DNA of 64,000 nt from Corynebacterium sp. ACRPO (GCF_022347205.1 NZ_JAKRNE010000002.1:186001-250000), one strand, 5' to 3'. Shown: positions 42,874 through 53,508, counted from the stretch's first letter. Notes: generated from the letters alone by a model not told the origin. Program-made: numbers and translations.

Positions 42874-43352
42874 TAGGACTCCGGGAGGGTGCGGGACCAG
42901 TCCCCGGAGCGGCCACCGGATTTCGCCACGATTCCGCAGCGGCGGATATACGCGGAGCGGTCCACGCCCTTGACCATGTCGATGATGGCGAGCGCGGAAA
43001 CGTTCACGGCCGTCAGCGCCTCCATTTCCACGCCGGTGCGGTCGGCGGTGCGGACGGTGGCGGAGATGGCAACGTGGTCATCGGCAAGCGTGAGCTCCAC
43101 TGCACAGCCGTGTACGCCGATGGTGTGTGCCAAGGGAAGTAGCTCGGGGACCTTCTTGGCGGCCGAAATGCCGGCGATGCGGGCGACGGCGAGGACATCG
43201 CCCTTGGGTACGGTGCCATCGCGCAGCGCGGTCATGACCTCGGGTGAGCAGGCGACCTCGCCCTCCGCAGTGGCAGTGCGCACGGTGGGCTGCTTCTCGG
43301 TGACGTCGACCATGTAGGCGGCGCCGTCAGAGTTCAGGTGGGTAAATTCCAT
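42873..43352 (-). CDS. moaC: Cyclic pyranopterin monophosphate synthase
   Basis: This 159-residue protein acts with MoaA in the first step of molybdenum cofactor synthesis. Conserved stretches are MVDVTEKQPTVRTATAEGEV, AKKVPELLPLAHTIGVHGC (the usual LIPLCHP is here LLPLAHT), TGVEMEALTAVNVSALAIID and the C-terminal KSGGRSGDW. AAGGAG is 6 bases before the ATG. Confidence 0.95.
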   Translation of the reverse strand: MEFTHLNSDGAAYMVDVTEKQPTVRTATAEGEVACSPEVMTALRDGTVPKGDVLAVARIAGISAAKKVPELLPLAHTIGVHGCAVELTLADDHVAISATVRTADRTGVEMEALTAVNVSALAIIDMVKGVDRSAYIRRCGIVAKSGGRSGDWSRTLPES

Positions 43353-43361
43353 GGTTGCTCC

Positions 43362-44561
43362 TTAACACAAATAAACGGTGATGTCCTCGCCCACGGCCGG
43401 CGGCTCGGAGTCGATGAGGCAAAAGCCATTGCTGCCGGCCAGCGACACGATGCGGTGACTGCCGTGGGGCAGGTGCGAGGTGATGGCGGGCGCTGCCTGA
43501 AAGTCTACGGTGACGGGAACAATGGTCGGCCGTCCGCGGGAGGTGGGAAGGGGCGAATCCACCCGGGCGCGCAGGTTGACTCGCTGGTGTGGCGCGGGGT
43601 GTCCGGACAGTGCGGCGATAAGGGGACGGGCATAGAGCTGAAAATCGACGAAGGCTGCCACAGGGTTTCCGGGCAAGCACAGAACCGGGGCGTCATCCCA
43701 CAGGGAGTAGCCCTGCGGGGCACCCGGGCGCTGGTCGACGTGCCCGAACCACGCGGAATCCGTGCGCCCAAGTACGGTGTGGACGACGTCGAAGGCGCCG
43801 GCTGATACGCCACCTGAGGTGATGACGAGGTCGTGGGACGGGGCTAGCTCATCTAGTGCAGAGGCTAGGTCCGCAGGGGCATCGCCCACATGGACGTGTG
43901 TATCTGCGCCACAGAGAGCGGCGAGCATCGGGCCATTGGAATCCGGTAGTTGGCCGGGGGCGAGCTCTACTGGGGAAGGGACGAGTTCTTCGCCGGAAGA
44001 AATGACCGCGATGCGCGGGCGCCGGTAGGCCGCGACGGAATATACGCCGGCGGAGGTGAGGGCGGCGATGACGGCGGCATCGATAAGCGTGCCGGCGGTG
44101 GCGACTGGCGCGCCGGGCTGGATGTCCTCGCCGGCGGGGCGGATATGCGACTTGGCGGGGGCCTCCGTGATGGTGACCTCGTCCGGAAGTGCTACGGGGC
44201 CGGCCGGGGTGGTGGTGTTTTCGACTGGGACGACGAGCATCCCTGCGGTATCGGCCACGGGGGCGCCGGTCATGATGCGGACGGCGTGGCCGGCGGGCAC
44301 ATCGATGGGAGCCGCGCCGGCCGGTACATCGCCGGCGACGGGGAGGGTCCACGGTGCGGAGGAAGAAAGATCCGCGGCATGGACGAGGAAGCCATCCATC
44401 GCTGAATTGGCATGGGGTGGCACGGGAAAGCGCGCGGTGGCGTCGGCGGCGAGGATGCGGCCGATGAGGGAGGCATCGACTGGTGCGGACTCGGCCGGTG
44501 GCGTGGAAGCCAGCGCGAGTACGGCGTCGAGGTGCGCGGAGATGCTGCGGGGCGTGGACAT
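43362..44561 (-). CDS. moeA: Molybdopterin molybdotransferase
   Basis: This ~399-residue MoeA inserts molybdate into adenylylated molybdopterin. Features are PVPPHANSAMDGFLVHA, the MTGAPVADTAGMLVVPVE segment, ISSGEELVPSPVELAPGQLP, VITSGGVSAGAFD and the end LCLPGNPVAAFVDFQLYARP. The open frame extends 159 codons upstream through moaA, but the start is ATG 44561 because the N-terminal domain begins there (MSTPRSISAHLDAV) and moaA ends 10 bases before it. Confidence 0.93.
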   Translation of the reverse strand: MSTPRSISAHLDAVLALASTPPAESAPVDASLIGRILAADATARFPVPPHANSAMDGFLVHAADLSSSAPWTLPVAGDVPAGAAPIDVPAGHAVRIMTGAPVADTAGMLVVPVENTTTPAGPVALPDEVTITEAPAKSHIRPAGEDIQPGAPVATAGTLIDAAVIAALTSAGVYSVAAYRRPRIAVISSGEELVPSPVELAPGQLPDSNGPMLAALCGADTHVHVGDAPADLASALDELAPSHDLVITSGGVSAGAFDVVHTVLGRTDSAWFGHVDQRPGAPQGYSLWDDAPVLCLPGNPVAAFVDFQLYARPLIAALSGHPAPHQRVNLRARVDSPLPTSRGRPTIVPVTVDFQAAPAITSHLPHGSHRIVSLAGSNGFCLIDSEPPAVGEDITVYLC

Positions 44562-44571
44562 AAGACTCAGG

Positions 44572-45684
44572 TTAGCCGCCGATGGCGGACATCGGGCGGT
44601 CTGGTTGGAGAAAGCCCTCGTCGTCGATGCCGTGACCGGGCTTTTTGGTCCACATTTCCCCGGCCCAAGCCTCCATGATGTCCTCATCGCTCGCGCCGGA
44701 GCGCAGCAGGTCTCGCAGTGGGGTTTCGGAATTGCCAAAGAGGCAATTGCGAATGGCGCCGTCGGTAGTAAGGCGGGTGCGGTCGCAATCGCCGCAGAAG
44801 GGGTGGGTGACCGAGGCAATGATGCCCAGCGTGCCGCGCGTGCCGTCCGGAGCGCTGACCTCCCACAGGGCGGCGGGGGCGGAACCGCGTGGTTCGCGTG
44901 CCGGCGCCGTAGAAAAGTGGGTGCGCAGGCGGGCGAGGATATCCTCGGCCGTGACCATGTCCTCGCGGCGCCACTGCTCGCGGGGACCAAGCGGCATCTG
45001 CTCGATGAAGCGGAGCTGGGCGCCGTGGTGGACGGCATAGTCCGCCAGTGGAACGATGTCTTCTTCGTTGACCCCGGGCATGACTACGGCGTTGATCTTG
45101 ATGGGATGCAGGCCCGCGGCATCCGCGGCGGCGATGGCCTGCAACACGTGGTCGAGCCGATCGCGGCGGGTGAGCGCGGCGTAGCGCTCACGGTCGATGG
45201 TGTCGAGCGAAATATTGATGCGGTCGAGCCCGGCCGCGGCGAGGGCGCCGGCGCGCTTTTCTAGGCCAAGCCCGTTGGTGGTCAGCGCGGTGGATGGGGA
45301 GCGGCCCTGGTCGGTGCGCAGCTGTTTGGTCGCAGCAATAATTTTCTCCAGCGACTTGCGCAGCAGGGGCTCGCCGCCGGTAAAGCGCACCTGGCGGATG
45401 CCCAGCTTGCCGACGCCTATCCGGATCAGCCGGATGGTTTCCTCATCGCTTAAGGTTTGCTCTGTGGGCATCCACTCCAAGCCTTCGGCCGGCATGCAAT
45501 AGGTGCAGCGCAGGTTGCAGCGATCCGTCAGCGAGACGCGCAGGTCACGGGCCTGGCGTCCATAGCGATCCACCAGTGCGCGCGTGCCATCAGCGGCCGG
45601 TGCAGGCAGATCCGCCGGCGGTTTCGCCCGGCCCACGGTAGGCAGGGGCAGGGAAACCACGGGTTGCTGGGAGGAAGAGGTCAT
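44572..45684 (-). CDS. moaA: GTP 3',8-cyclase (radical SAM)
   Basis: This ~370-residue radical SAM enzyme starts molybdenum cofactor synthesis from GTP. The SAM cluster is CNLRCTYCMP, the second Fe-S cluster comes from PFCGDCDRTRLTTDG with a later Cys (IRNCLFG), and the conserved C-terminal double glycine is present (SAIGG). The start is ATG 45684 (MTSSSQQPVV), directly after a -10 sequence without Shine-Dalgarno. Confidence 0.95.
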   Translation of the reverse strand: MTSSSQQPVVSLPLPTVGRAKPPADLPAPAADGTRALVDRYGRQARDLRVSLTDRCNLRCTYCMPAEGLEWMPTEQTLSDEETIRLIRIGVGKLGIRQVRFTGGEPLLRKSLEKIIAATKQLRTDQGRSPSTALTTNGLGLEKRAGALAAAGLDRINISLDTIDRERYAALTRRDRLDHVLQAIAAADAAGLHPIKINAVVMPGVNEEDIVPLADYAVHHGAQLRFIEQMPLGPREQWRREDMVTAEDILARLRTHFSTAPAREPRGSAPAALWEVSAPDGTRGTLGIIASVTHPFCGDCDRTRLTTDGAIRNCLFGNSETPLRDLLRSGASDEDIMEAWAGEMWTKKPGHGIDDEGFLQPDRPMSAIGG

Positions 45685-45691
45685 TGGTGCC

Positions 45692-45697
45692 AGTCTA
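45692..45697 (-). promoter_or_regulatory. -10 element of moaA (leaderless)
   Basis: On the minus strand TAGACT stands 7 bases before the moaA ATG and no Shine-Dalgarno is present, the usual picture of a leaderless actinobacterial gene. It would drive moaA-moeA-moaC-mobA. Confidence 0.55.
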
Positions 45698-45750
45698 GGA
45701 GAGGGGACGAGGTACACCAAGCTGCAACGGCTACTGACGCGAATTTATTC

Positions 45751-47532
45751 CTAGTTTTCCCGGCTTAAATCGGCGGCGTTGGTGGCATCGAGGCGCTGGG
45801 ATTCGCCTGGGCCCTTGAGCCGGATGATGTTGTACTCGCCCTCTGCCAGGTGGGCGCGCAAATCTTTCTTATCGAACTTGCCCACGGAGGTCTTATCGAT
45901 GGACTTCACAAAGGTCCAATACTCTGGCAGCATCCAGCTCGGCAGTTCCTTGCGCATGCTGGCGCGCAGGCGCTCCGCGGTCTCGATGGTGGGCGAGGCG
46001 CCCTCGGCCAATACTGTGACGGCGAGTGGGCGCTCGACCCACTGCTTATCGGGGTAGCCAATCACGGCGGCCTCGACGACAAGCTCGTCAGACATGATGA
46101 GGTTTTCTAGCTGCACGGAATAGATCCATTCGCCGCCGGAGCGAATGACATCGCGGGCGCGGTCCTCCACGGTAAGGAAGCCGTCCTTGGTAACTGAGCC
46201 GACGTCGCCAGTGCGCAGCCAGCCATCGGCGGTGAACTTATCCTCCGCGGCCTCGACTTGCTTGCCGCGGAATTCGGAGGCGATTTCGCCCGGCTCAGCG
46301 GTGGGCGAGTGGTAGTAGGAACCGGTGACCAGGTTGCCGCGCACCTGCAGCTCGCCGGCGTTGCGGTCGGTGCGGGCGACAACTTGCCCGTCGTTGACCA
46401 CGCGGTATTCCAGTGAGGCGGGGATGCGTCCTTGGGATACGCGGTAGGCCCAGCGGGTATCGCCGGAGGCGCCCTGGGGCGGGCGGGCAACGCTGCCCAC
46501 GGTGGAGGTTTCCACCATGCCCCACACGTGGACCACATCGACGCCGTAGCGCTCCTCCCACATCTTGATCAGCATCGGCGGGACGGGGGAGCCGCCGGCG
46601 TAGATCTCGGTGAGCGTCATGCGCTCTGGTGGATGGTGCATGTAGTGGACAAAGAGCTGAATCCAAATGGTGGGCACGCCGTGTGCCACGCGCGGAGAGG
46701 TAGCGGCGATGGCTTTGGCAAGGGTGGGGGCGGACACGTCGGCGTCGGGAAGCACCAGCGGGGTGCCCGTCATGAAACAGGTGAAGGGAACGCCCCAGCT
46801 GAGCACGTGGCAGATGGGAATGCAGCACAGGAAGGTCTCGCCGTGGGTAATGCACAGCGAGTCCGAGGAACGCAGCTGCATGGCCTCCAAGTAGAGAGAC
46901 CGGTGCGAATACAAAACTCCCTTGGGGGCACCCGTGGTGCCCGTGGAATAGCACAGCGCCGCGGCCGTGCGCTCATCTAGTTCGGGCCAGTCATAGACAG
47001 TTGAGCGGCCGTCAATAAGAGCTTCATAGGAATAGACCTCAACCCCGCGGGGGAAAAGGTGGGCAAACTGCTGCGCTGGTTGGGCGCCGGTGATGATGAC
47101 GCTTCCCACGGAGTTGGTGCCCACGAGCACCTTGCCCAGCTGTTGCGCCAGGCGGGGATCGCAGACGATGGCGGAGATTTCCGCGTGGTTAATAATGTGG
47201 CGAATCTGGTCATTCATCAGCTGCTTATTCAGCGGGGCAAAAATTGCGCCCTTGCAGGCGGTGCCGAACATTACCTCCAAATGCTCGGCGCAATTCCACA
47301 TAAAGCTGCCCACGCGCTCATCGCTGGTGATGCCCAATTCATCGTGAATGGCGTGGGCGAACGCGGCGGCGCGGGCAGCGATATCGCGGAAGGTAACTTC
47401 CTCGGCCGGATCGAATTCCGAGCCGGTGCCCTCACCGTGCCAGGTGGTAACCGTGGTGTCCCCGTGCACCGAGGCGCCGTATTCCAGAATGCGGGTCAGG
47501 GAGAGGGGGATATCCATCATCGTGGAAAGCAT
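45751..47532 (-). CDS. fadD: Long-chain fatty acid--CoA ligase (AMP-binding)
   Basis: This 593-residue acyl-adenylate-forming enzyme activates fatty acids with ATP and CoA. The P-loop-like motif is CYSTGTTGAPKGVLYSHRS, the second is HVWGMVETSTVG, the third is DGWLRTGDVGSVTKDGFLTV, and the C-terminal lysine is in TSVGKFDKKDLRAHLAEG. The gene is transcribed away from rho. In the C. glutamicum gene order a fadD also lies at this place. The chain length of the substrate cannot be told. Confidence 0.92.
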   Translation of the reverse strand: MLSTMMDIPLSLTRILEYGASVHGDTTVTTWHGEGTGSEFDPAEEVTFRDIAARAAAFAHAIHDELGITSDERVGSFMWNCAEHLEVMFGTACKGAIFAPLNKQLMNDQIRHIINHAEISAIVCDPRLAQQLGKVLVGTNSVGSVIITGAQPAQQFAHLFPRGVEVYSYEALIDGRSTVYDWPELDERTAAALCYSTGTTGAPKGVLYSHRSLYLEAMQLRSSDSLCITHGETFLCCIPICHVLSWGVPFTCFMTGTPLVLPDADVSAPTLAKAIAATSPRVAHGVPTIWIQLFVHYMHHPPERMTLTEIYAGGSPVPPMLIKMWEERYGVDVVHVWGMVETSTVGSVARPPQGASGDTRWAYRVSQGRIPASLEYRVVNDGQVVARTDRNAGELQVRGNLVTGSYYHSPTAEPGEIASEFRGKQVEAAEDKFTADGWLRTGDVGSVTKDGFLTVEDRARDVIRSGGEWIYSVQLENLIMSDELVVEAAVIGYPDKQWVERPLAVTVLAEGASPTIETAERLRASMRKELPSWMLPEYWTFVKSIDKTSVGKFDKKDLRAHLAEGEYNIIRLKGPGESQRLDATNAADLSREN

Positions 47533-47887
47533 GCCTCTACTGTAGCGGTGTCATGGTGCGGGCGTTGCGTCCTATGCGTTATACTTGTTCGCGACTGGTA
47601 GGAAACTGGAAAGTTTTAGCTCCCCTTTCCTATGCATTCGGGCCCAGAGAAGTATTTTTGCCCGCAGTCGTTTCTTGATTTCTTCCGGTTCGTGCACTCG
47701 CTGTGCGAAGTCTCCATAAGGACACGGAAGAGGCCTCATACTTATTGCCCGGCAGGACGCGCATGCGCCTTGGCACGAGGGCGAGAAGTCCTAGAAAAAT
47801 ACACATTGGCTTCCAGTGCAACGCCGCGAGCAAAGGCTGCGGCGGCTCCCGCATAATCGGACCTGGTCAAGCAACGAAAGGATATCC
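47533..47887 (+). promoter_or_regulatory. Long rho leader region
   Basis: The 355 bases between fadD and rho hold no gene I trust. TATACT (47580-47585) is a candidate -10 element and would give a leader of nearly 300 bases. Long leaders of rho in other bacteria serve autoregulation by Rho; no specific attenuator could be drawn here. Confidence 0.5.
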
Positions 47888-49690
47888 GTGAGCGAAACGG
47901 ACAACACCGCAGCACAGGATCTTGCATCCCTGAAGCTGCCGGAATTGCGCAAAATGGCCGCAGAGCGCGGCCTACGTGGTGTCTCTGCCCTGCGCAAGGG
48001 GGATCTCATCACCGCCATCAAGACCGGAAAGGTTCCGCCTAAGGCCAAGGCCAAGGTGGAAAAGGCCGCTCAGGTAGAAAAGGCGGACAAGGCAGAGAAG
48101 CCTGAGAAGGCGGAAAAGCAGGAAGAATCCCGCGAGAAGCAGGAAAACCGCCAGCAGGGCTCTGGCGAGGAGCAGCGCTATGAGTCGCGCTCCCAGGCCC
48201 GCCGCGCTCGCCGCAACCGCGCCCGCCGCCAAGAGCGTCAGGAGCGTCAGGAACGGCAAGAGCGTGAGGAGCGTAACCGCAACGAGGAGCAGGGCGGCAC
48301 TAAGGACAACCGCGACAATAACTCCCAGGACGGCTCCGATAATCAGGGCGAGAAGAATGACCGCGGCGATAATAAGCAGCGCGGCAATCGCCACGAGGAC
48401 AACAATAACCACGAGCGCGGCAACCGCCGTGGGCGCCGCAACCGCCGCAACCGCCGCGGCCGCGGAAATAATAATGACAATAACGGCGGCAACGATTTGC
48501 AGGTCCGCGAGGGCGATGAGCTGCAGGCCGTCGGCGGCATCTTGGATGTCGTAGACAATAATGTCGCCTTCCTGCGCACCACGGGCTACCGCGCCGCGGC
48601 TTCCGACGTCTTTGTGAACAACGGCATCGTCCGCCGCTTGGGCCTGCGCTCTGGTGACGCCATCACTGGCCAGGTCAAGGTCTCCGGCCCGACGCATACG
48701 CACGGCAATGGCCGCAACCGTCGCAAGTACAACCAGCTGGTACAGGTCGATACCGTCAACGGCATCGATCCGGAAGGCGCAAAGCAGCGCCCGCACTTTA
48801 ATAAGCTCACCCCGCTGTATCCGAATAAGCGCTTGCGTTTGGAAACGGATCCGAAGATCCTCACCACCCGCGTCATTGATCTCATCATGCCGATTGGTAA
48901 GGGCCAGCGCGCGCTTATCGTCTCCCCGCCAAAGGCTGGTAAGACGACGATTCTGCAGAATATCGCCAACGCGATTTCTACCAATAACCCGGAGTGCTAC
49001 CTCATGGTCGTTCTCGTAGACGAGCGCCCTGAGGAAGTTACGGACATGCAGCGCTCCGTCAACGGTGAGGTTATTGCCTCCACCTTTGACCGCCCGCCAT
49101 CAGAGCACACCTCCGTGGCAGAGCTGGCTATCGAACGCGCCAAGCGCCTGGTGGAGCAAGGCAAGGACGTCGTGGTTCTGCTGGATTCCATTACCCGCTT
49201 GGGTCGCGCTTATAACAATTCCTCCCCGGCTTCTGGCCGCATTCTCTCCGGCGGCGTGGACTCTAACGCGCTCTACCCGCCAAAGCGCTTCCTGGGTGCC
49301 GCCCGCAATATCGAAGAGGGCGGTTCGCTGACGATTATCGCCACCGCCATGGTGGAGACCGGCTCTACCGGCGATACCGTCATCTTCGAGGAATTCAAGG
49401 GCACGGGCAACGCCGAGCTGAAGCTGGACCGTGGCATCTCTGAGCGCCGCGTCTTCCCAGCCGTGGACGTTAACCCGTCCGGTACTCGTAAGGACGAGCT
49501 GCTGCTCGTACCAGAGGAAGCACGCATCATGACCAAGCTGCGTCGCATCCTCTCCGCCCTGGATTCCCACCAGGCCATTGACCTGCTCATTAAGCAGCTG
49601 AAGAAGACCCGCTCCAATGGCGAGTTCTTGATGCAGGTGGCCTCCTCGGCCCCGATGGCTGCGGATAAGGATGAAGAAGATTATGTCTAA
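47888..49690 (+). CDS. rho: Transcription termination factor Rho
   Basis: This 600-residue RNA helicase ends transcription. The N-terminal SAP-like part ([20 protein letters not shown]) is followed by an actinobacterial insertion of about 130 residues rich in Arg, Asn, Glu and Asp (about residues 60-190). Then come the RNA-binding domain ([20 protein letters not shown]) and the ATPase domain with P-loop [15 protein letters not shown]-loop and [13 protein letters not shown]. The GTG start has AAAGGA 6 bases before it; upstream in-frame codons are leader. Confidence 0.96.
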   Translation: MSETDNTAAQDLASLKLPELRKMAAERGLRGVSALRKGDLITAIKTGKVPPKAKAKVEKAAQVEKADKAEKPEKAEKQEESREKQENRQQGSGEEQRYESRSQARRARRNRARRQERQERQERQEREERNRNEEQGGTKDNRDNNSQDGSDNQGEKNDRGDNKQRGNRHEDNNNHERGNRRGRRNRRNRRGRGNNNDNNGGNDLQVREGDELQAVGGILDVVDNNVAFLRTTGYRAAASDVFVNNGIVRRLGLRSGDAITGQVKVSGPTHTHGNGRNRRKYNQLVQVDTVNGIDPEGAKQRPHFNKLTPLYPNKRLRLETDPKILTTRVIDLIMPIGKGQRALIVSPPKAGKTTILQNIANAISTNNPECYLMVVLVDERPEEVTDMQRSVNGEVIASTFDRPPSEHTSVAELAIERAKRLVEQGKDVVVLLDSITRLGRAYNNSSPASGRILSGGVDSNALYPPKRFLGAARNIEEGGSLTIIATAMVETGSTGDTVIFEEFKGTGNAELKLDRGISERRVFPAVDVNPSGTRKDELLLVPEEARIMTKLRRILSALDSHQAIDLLIKQLKKTRSNGEFLMQVASSAPMAADKDEEDYV

Positions 49691-50759
49691 TCAGGTTTCA
49701 CTCGTTGATGACATCGTGTCCGAGTACCAGGGCATTGAGATGCAGATGGCCGATCCGGAAGTAGCCGGCGACCAGAAGCAATTCCGCAAGCTCTCCAAGC
49801 GCTACGCGGAGCTGCGACCCATCATCATGGTCAATGATGAGCTCACCCAGGCGCGCGAGGATCTCGCCGATGCCAAGGAGATGGCCTATGAGGACCATGA
49901 CTTCCAGGAGGAAGCGGACCGGCTAGAAAAGTCCGTGGAGAACTTGGAAGAAAAGCTCGCTGACCTGCTCGCGCCGCGCGATGAGCAGGATTCCGAGGAC
50001 ATCATTATGGAAATCAAGGCCGGCGCGGGCGGCGAAGAAGCAGCCCTCTTTGCCGGTGACTTGGCCCGCATGTACGAGCGCTATGCGGATAAGACGGGCT
50101 TTAATTGGGAGGTCTTGGGCCTCAATGAGTCCGATCTGGGCGGCGTGAAGGATATGACCATTTCCTTCCGCTCCAAGTCCCCGTCGCGCGATGGTGCATG
50201 GTCCGTATTCAAGTTTGAGGGCGGCGTGCACCGCGTACAGCGCGTTCCGGTCACTGAGTCCCAGGGCCGCATCCAGACCTCTGCCGCCGGCGTGCTGGTC
50301 TACCCGGAGCCGGAAGAGGTCGAGTCCGTCAATATCGATGACAAGGATATTCGCGTCGACGTTTACCGCTCTTCCGGTAAGGGCGGTCAGGGCGTGAACA
50401 CCACCGACTCCGCGGTGCGTATAACCCACCTGCCCACTGGGCTTATCGTGACCTGCCAGAAGGAGCGTTCCCAGATTCAAAACAAGGCGCGTGCGCTGCA
50501 GGTCCTGCAGGCCCGCCTGGATCAGATGGAGCGCGAGGCCCGCGAGGCTGAGGCCGGCGAGCAGCGCGCCTCCCAGGTGCGCACCATGGACCGTTCCGAG
50601 CGCATCCGCACCTATAACTGGCCGGAAAACCGCATCACGGATCATCGCATTGGTTACAAGGCCAATAACTTGGATTCTGTGTTGAATGGCGACATGCATG
50701 ACCTTATTAAGGCCCTGCAGGACCAAGAGCGTGCCGAGCGCCTCGAGGCCGAAGGTTAA
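49683..50759 (+). CDS. prfA: Peptide chain release factor 1
   Basis: This ~358-residue factor releases peptides at UAA and UAG stops. The GGQ loop is [20 protein letters not shown], with the Gln methylated by PrmC, encoded next. The tripeptide anticodon is expected in [20 protein letters not shown]. It overlaps rho by eight bases. ATG 49683 ([10 protein letters not shown]) is favoured; ATG 49671 is possible. Confidence 0.96.
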   Translation: MSNQVSLVDDIVSEYQGIEMQMADPEVAGDQKQFRKLSKRYAELRPIIMVNDELTQAREDLADAKEMAYEDHDFQEEADRLEKSVENLEEKLADLLAPRDEQDSEDIIMEIKAGAGGEEAALFAGDLARMYERYADKTGFNWEVLGLNESDLGGVKDMTISFRSKSPSRDGAWSVFKFEGGVHRVQRVPVTESQGRIQTSAAGVLVYPEPEEVESVNIDDKDIRVDVYRSSGKGGQGVNTTDSAVRITHLPTGLIVTCQKERSQIQNKARALQVLQARLDQMEREAREAEAGEQRASQVRTMDRSERIRTYNWPENRITDHRIGYKANNLDSVLNGDMHDLIKALQDQERAERLEAEG

Positions 50760-50765
50760 ACCAGC

Positions 50766-51602
50766 GTGGATAACACGTATGGACAGGCGCTGCGCCGCGG
50801 GGTGCAGCGCCTTCGTGCTGCCGGGGTGGCCAGCCCTGAATGGGATGCACGCATTATGGCCGCGCACCTCATCCACTGCGGCCACATGGATATCCCGCTC
50901 GATCAGTCTTCTATGCCCGGCTTCGACGTGGCCTTTGATGCGCTGCTTCGCCGCCGGGAGGACCGCGAGCCTTTGCAGTACGTGTTAGGCAGCGCCTGGT
51001 TCGGCCCGCTGGAGCTCAAGGTGGGCCCGGGCGTGTTTATCCCGCGGCCGGAAACCGAGGTTATGGCGGACTGGGCGGTGCGCAATGCGGAAGGCCCGCG
51101 GCTGGTTGATTTGTGCACCGGCACGGGCGCGTTGGCGCTCTACCTCCACCACTATCTGCCTGACGCGCAGGTGAAGGCAGTGGAGCTTGCCGACGCCGCC
51201 CTGGCCTACACCCAAGCCAATGCCCGTAACACCGGGGTAGAGGTCATCCAGGCTGACGCCACGGTCGACGATACTTTGGCGGAATGGAATGGGACCGTGG
51301 ACCTGCTCGTGACCAACCCGCCCTACGTGCCGGAGACCCCGGATCTTGAACCGGAGGTCTATCATGACCCGCATAACGCGGTTTTTGCCGGAGCGGATGG
51401 GATGGGGGTCATTACCGGCCTTATCCCGACCATTGCGCGCCTTGTGCGCCCAGGCGGCAAGTTAGCCATCGAACACGACGATTCCACGAGCGAGGCCGTA
51501 CAAGCCGCATTGGTCCGCCACGGCGGCTTTGAACAGATCGCCCCGCTGCAAGACCTGACGGGAACGCCCCGCTTTGTCACTGCGGTGCGCGGGGTAGACT
51601 AA
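50766..51602 (+). CDS. prmC: Release factor glutamine methyltransferase
   Basis: This 278-residue SAM-dependent enzyme methylates the GGQ glutamine of release factors. The SAM motif is RLVDLCTGTGALALYL and the catalytic NPPY motif is DLLVTNPPYVPETPD. The FIPRPETEVMADW stretch is typical of PrmC. GTG start 6 bases after prfA. Confidence 0.95.
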   Translation: MDNTYGQALRRGVQRLRAAGVASPEWDARIMAAHLIHCGHMDIPLDQSSMPGFDVAFDALLRRREDREPLQYVLGSAWFGPLELKVGPGVFIPRPETEVMADWAVRNAEGPRLVDLCTGTGALALYLHHYLPDAQVKAVELADAALAYTQANARNTGVEVIQADATVDDTLAEWNGTVDLLVTNPPYVPETPDLEPEVYHDPHNAVFAGADGMGVITGLIPTIARLVRPGGKLAIEHDDSTSEAVQAALVRHGGFEQIAPLQDLTGTPRFVTAVRGVD

Positions 51603-51634
51603 GACACCATTGAGGGCAAGAAGGGGAAAAGATT

Positions 51635-52303
51635 ATGCAAGGAAAGATTTTTAACTGCGCCGATGATGCCGAGCGCGAAGAGGGGATGAATATTGCGGTC
51701 AAGGCTGCGCAATCCGGTCGCCTTGTGGTTATGCCCACCGATACGCTCTACGGACTCGGCTGCGATGCCTTTGATAATGATGCCGTAGCCAACCTCTTGG
51801 CCACCAAGCAGCGCGGCCCGGATATGCCGGTGCCGGTTTTAGTGGGGTCCTGGGATACCGTTCGCGGCCTCGTTGCTTCCTATACGGATACCGCGCGCGA
51901 CTTGGTTGAGGCCTTCTGGCCCGGTGGTCTGTCCATCGTCGTTCCGCAAGCGCCGTCGCTGCCGTGGAACCTCGGCGATACCCGCGGCACCGTGATGCTG
52001 CGCATGCCATTGCACCCCATTGCCATCGAGTTGCTGCGCGAGGTTGGCCCCATGGCAGTGTCCTCCGCCAATATTTCTGGCCACCAGCCGCCGACCACGG
52101 CACTTATGGCCAAGCAGCAGCTTGGTAAAGCCGTGACGGTTTACTTGGATGCGGGAGAGACGGCCGTCGGCAAGCCGTCGACCATCATTGATCTCTCCGG
52201 CGAGCGCCCGTACCTGCTGCGCGAAGGAGCGCTCTCGGCCGAGGAAATCGGCGAGGTTATTGGCGTCGACGCGCAGACCCTGCGAACCCGCCCACAGGCT
52301 TAA
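51635..52303 (+). CDS. Threonylcarbamoyl-AMP synthase (TsaC/Sua5 family)
   Basis: This 222-residue protein makes threonylcarbamoyl-AMP for the t6A modification of tRNA. Features are SGRLVVMPTDTLYGLGCDAF, KQRGPDMPVPVLVGSW, WPGGLSIVVPQAPSLPWNLG and the SSANISGHQPPTTALM region. It has the short TsaC-like length, without the C-terminal Sua5 domain. Confidence 0.92.
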   Translation: MQGKIFNCADDAEREEGMNIAVKAAQSGRLVVMPTDTLYGLGCDAFDNDAVANLLATKQRGPDMPVPVLVGSWDTVRGLVASYTDTARDLVEAFWPGGLSIVVPQAPSLPWNLGDTRGTVMLRMPLHPIAIELLREVGPMAVSSANISGHQPPTTALMAKQQLGKAVTVYLDAGETAVGKPSTIIDLSGERPYLLREGALSAEEIGEVIGVDAQTLRTRPQA

Positions 52304-52316
52304 GGGAGGAATGCGC

Positions 52317-53492
52317 GTGAGCGGCAGTGGTGTACCGCTGCGCGAGCTGGCCCTCGTCATCCTCGTCGCAGCAGCATTTACGTATCTCACCACCGGCGTG
52401 GTGCGCTCCGTTTTGGTGCGCACCGGCCGCGTGGCGGAGATTCGCCTGCGCGACGCCCACACGCAGCCCACCCCGCGCATGGGTGGGGTGGCCATGTTTA
52501 CCGGCTTCGCGGCGGCGATATTCCTCGCAGCCCAGCTTCCAGCCTTGACTCGGGGGTTTATGCCCGTCACTCCGGAGATGAATGCGGTGCTCTGGGCGGC
52601 CCTGGCGCTAGTGCTTGTCGGAGTGGTCGATGACTTGGTGGAGCTGAGTGCCATAGTGAAGCTGTTTGGCCAGCTCTTTGCGGCCACCTTGATGAGCGGG
52701 CTGGGCCTTACCTGGACCCTGCTTTTCATCCCCTTTGGCGGCGGCACCACGGTCGTCCTCGACCAATTGCAAAGCACCCTGCTCACCGCATTCTTTACCG
52801 TTCTGCTAATCAATGCGATCAACTTTGTCGACGGCCTCGATGGCCTAGCGGCGGGCCTTGGCATGATTGCGGGCGGGGCAATTCTGGTGTTTTCTTTGAC
52901 CGTTCTCCATGACCAAGGCGGTGCGGTCTCGGCCTACCCACCAGCCATCATCAGCGCTGCCCTGGTGGGAATGTGCGCTGGATTCTTGCCGCATAACTTC
53001 GAACCGTCGCGCATCTTCATGGGCGATTCTGGCTCGATGCTTATTGGTCTCTTGCTTGCTGCGGCCTCGACTTCCGCGTCTGGCAAGATCAACATGTCGC
53101 TTTACGGCACGGTGGACATTGTCGCCTTAATGTCGCCCATCATTGTGGTGGTCGCAGCGGTGTTTATTCCAGTCCTGGACCTTGTCTGGGCTGTGATTCG
53201 CCGCCTGTCTCAAGGGCGCTCGCCGTTTTCGGCAGACAAGGCGCACATCCATCACCGCCTACTCTCGCTCGGCCATACTCACCGCCGGACCGTGCTGGTC
53301 CTTTACCTGTGGGTCTCCGCCGTGGCCTTCGGCGCGGTGTCCTTTTCCATCGTGCCCGCGCCGGTGGCCATTGGCGTCACTATCGTTGCCTTGCTCTTGG
53401 CGTTCGCGGCAACCCTCGTACCTTTGCGGCAAGGAAAGATTGGCCCAGCTGCGCGAGAGACCGTCGTGGTGAAGGAATCCGAGCCCTCGTGA
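52317..53492 (+). CDS. wecA: UDP-phosphate GlcNAc-1-phosphate transferase (WecA/TagO-like)
   Basis: This ~391-residue, 11-helix enzyme moves a sugar phosphate from a UDP-sugar to decaprenyl phosphate at the start of wall polymer synthesis (arabinogalactan linkage). Motifs are DAHTQPTPRMGGVAMF, VGVVDDLVELSA, INFVDGLDGLAAGLG, FMGDSGSMLIGLLLA and the HIHHRLLSLGHTHR loop. GTG 52317 is chosen because GGGAGGA lies 6 bases before it; ATG 52311 touches the Shine-Dalgarno. Confidence 0.92.
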   Translation: MSGSGVPLRELALVILVAAAFTYLTTGVVRSVLVRTGRVAEIRLRDAHTQPTPRMGGVAMFTGFAAAIFLAAQLPALTRGFMPVTPEMNAVLWAALALVLVGVVDDLVELSAIVKLFGQLFAATLMSGLGLTWTLLFIPFGGGTTVVLDQLQSTLLTAFFTVLLINAINFVDGLDGLAAGLGMIAGGAILVFSLTVLHDQGGAVSAYPPAIISAALVGMCAGFLPHNFEPSRIFMGDSGSMLIGLLLAAASTSASGKINMSLYGTVDIVALMSPIIVVVAAVFIPVLDLVWAVIRRLSQGRSPFSADKAHIHHRLLSLGHTHRRTVLVLYLWVSAVAFGAVSFSIVPAPVAIGVTIVALLLAFAATLVPLRQGKIGPAARETVVVKESEPS

Positions 53493-53508
53493 GGTAGGGT
53501 GTGTAGCC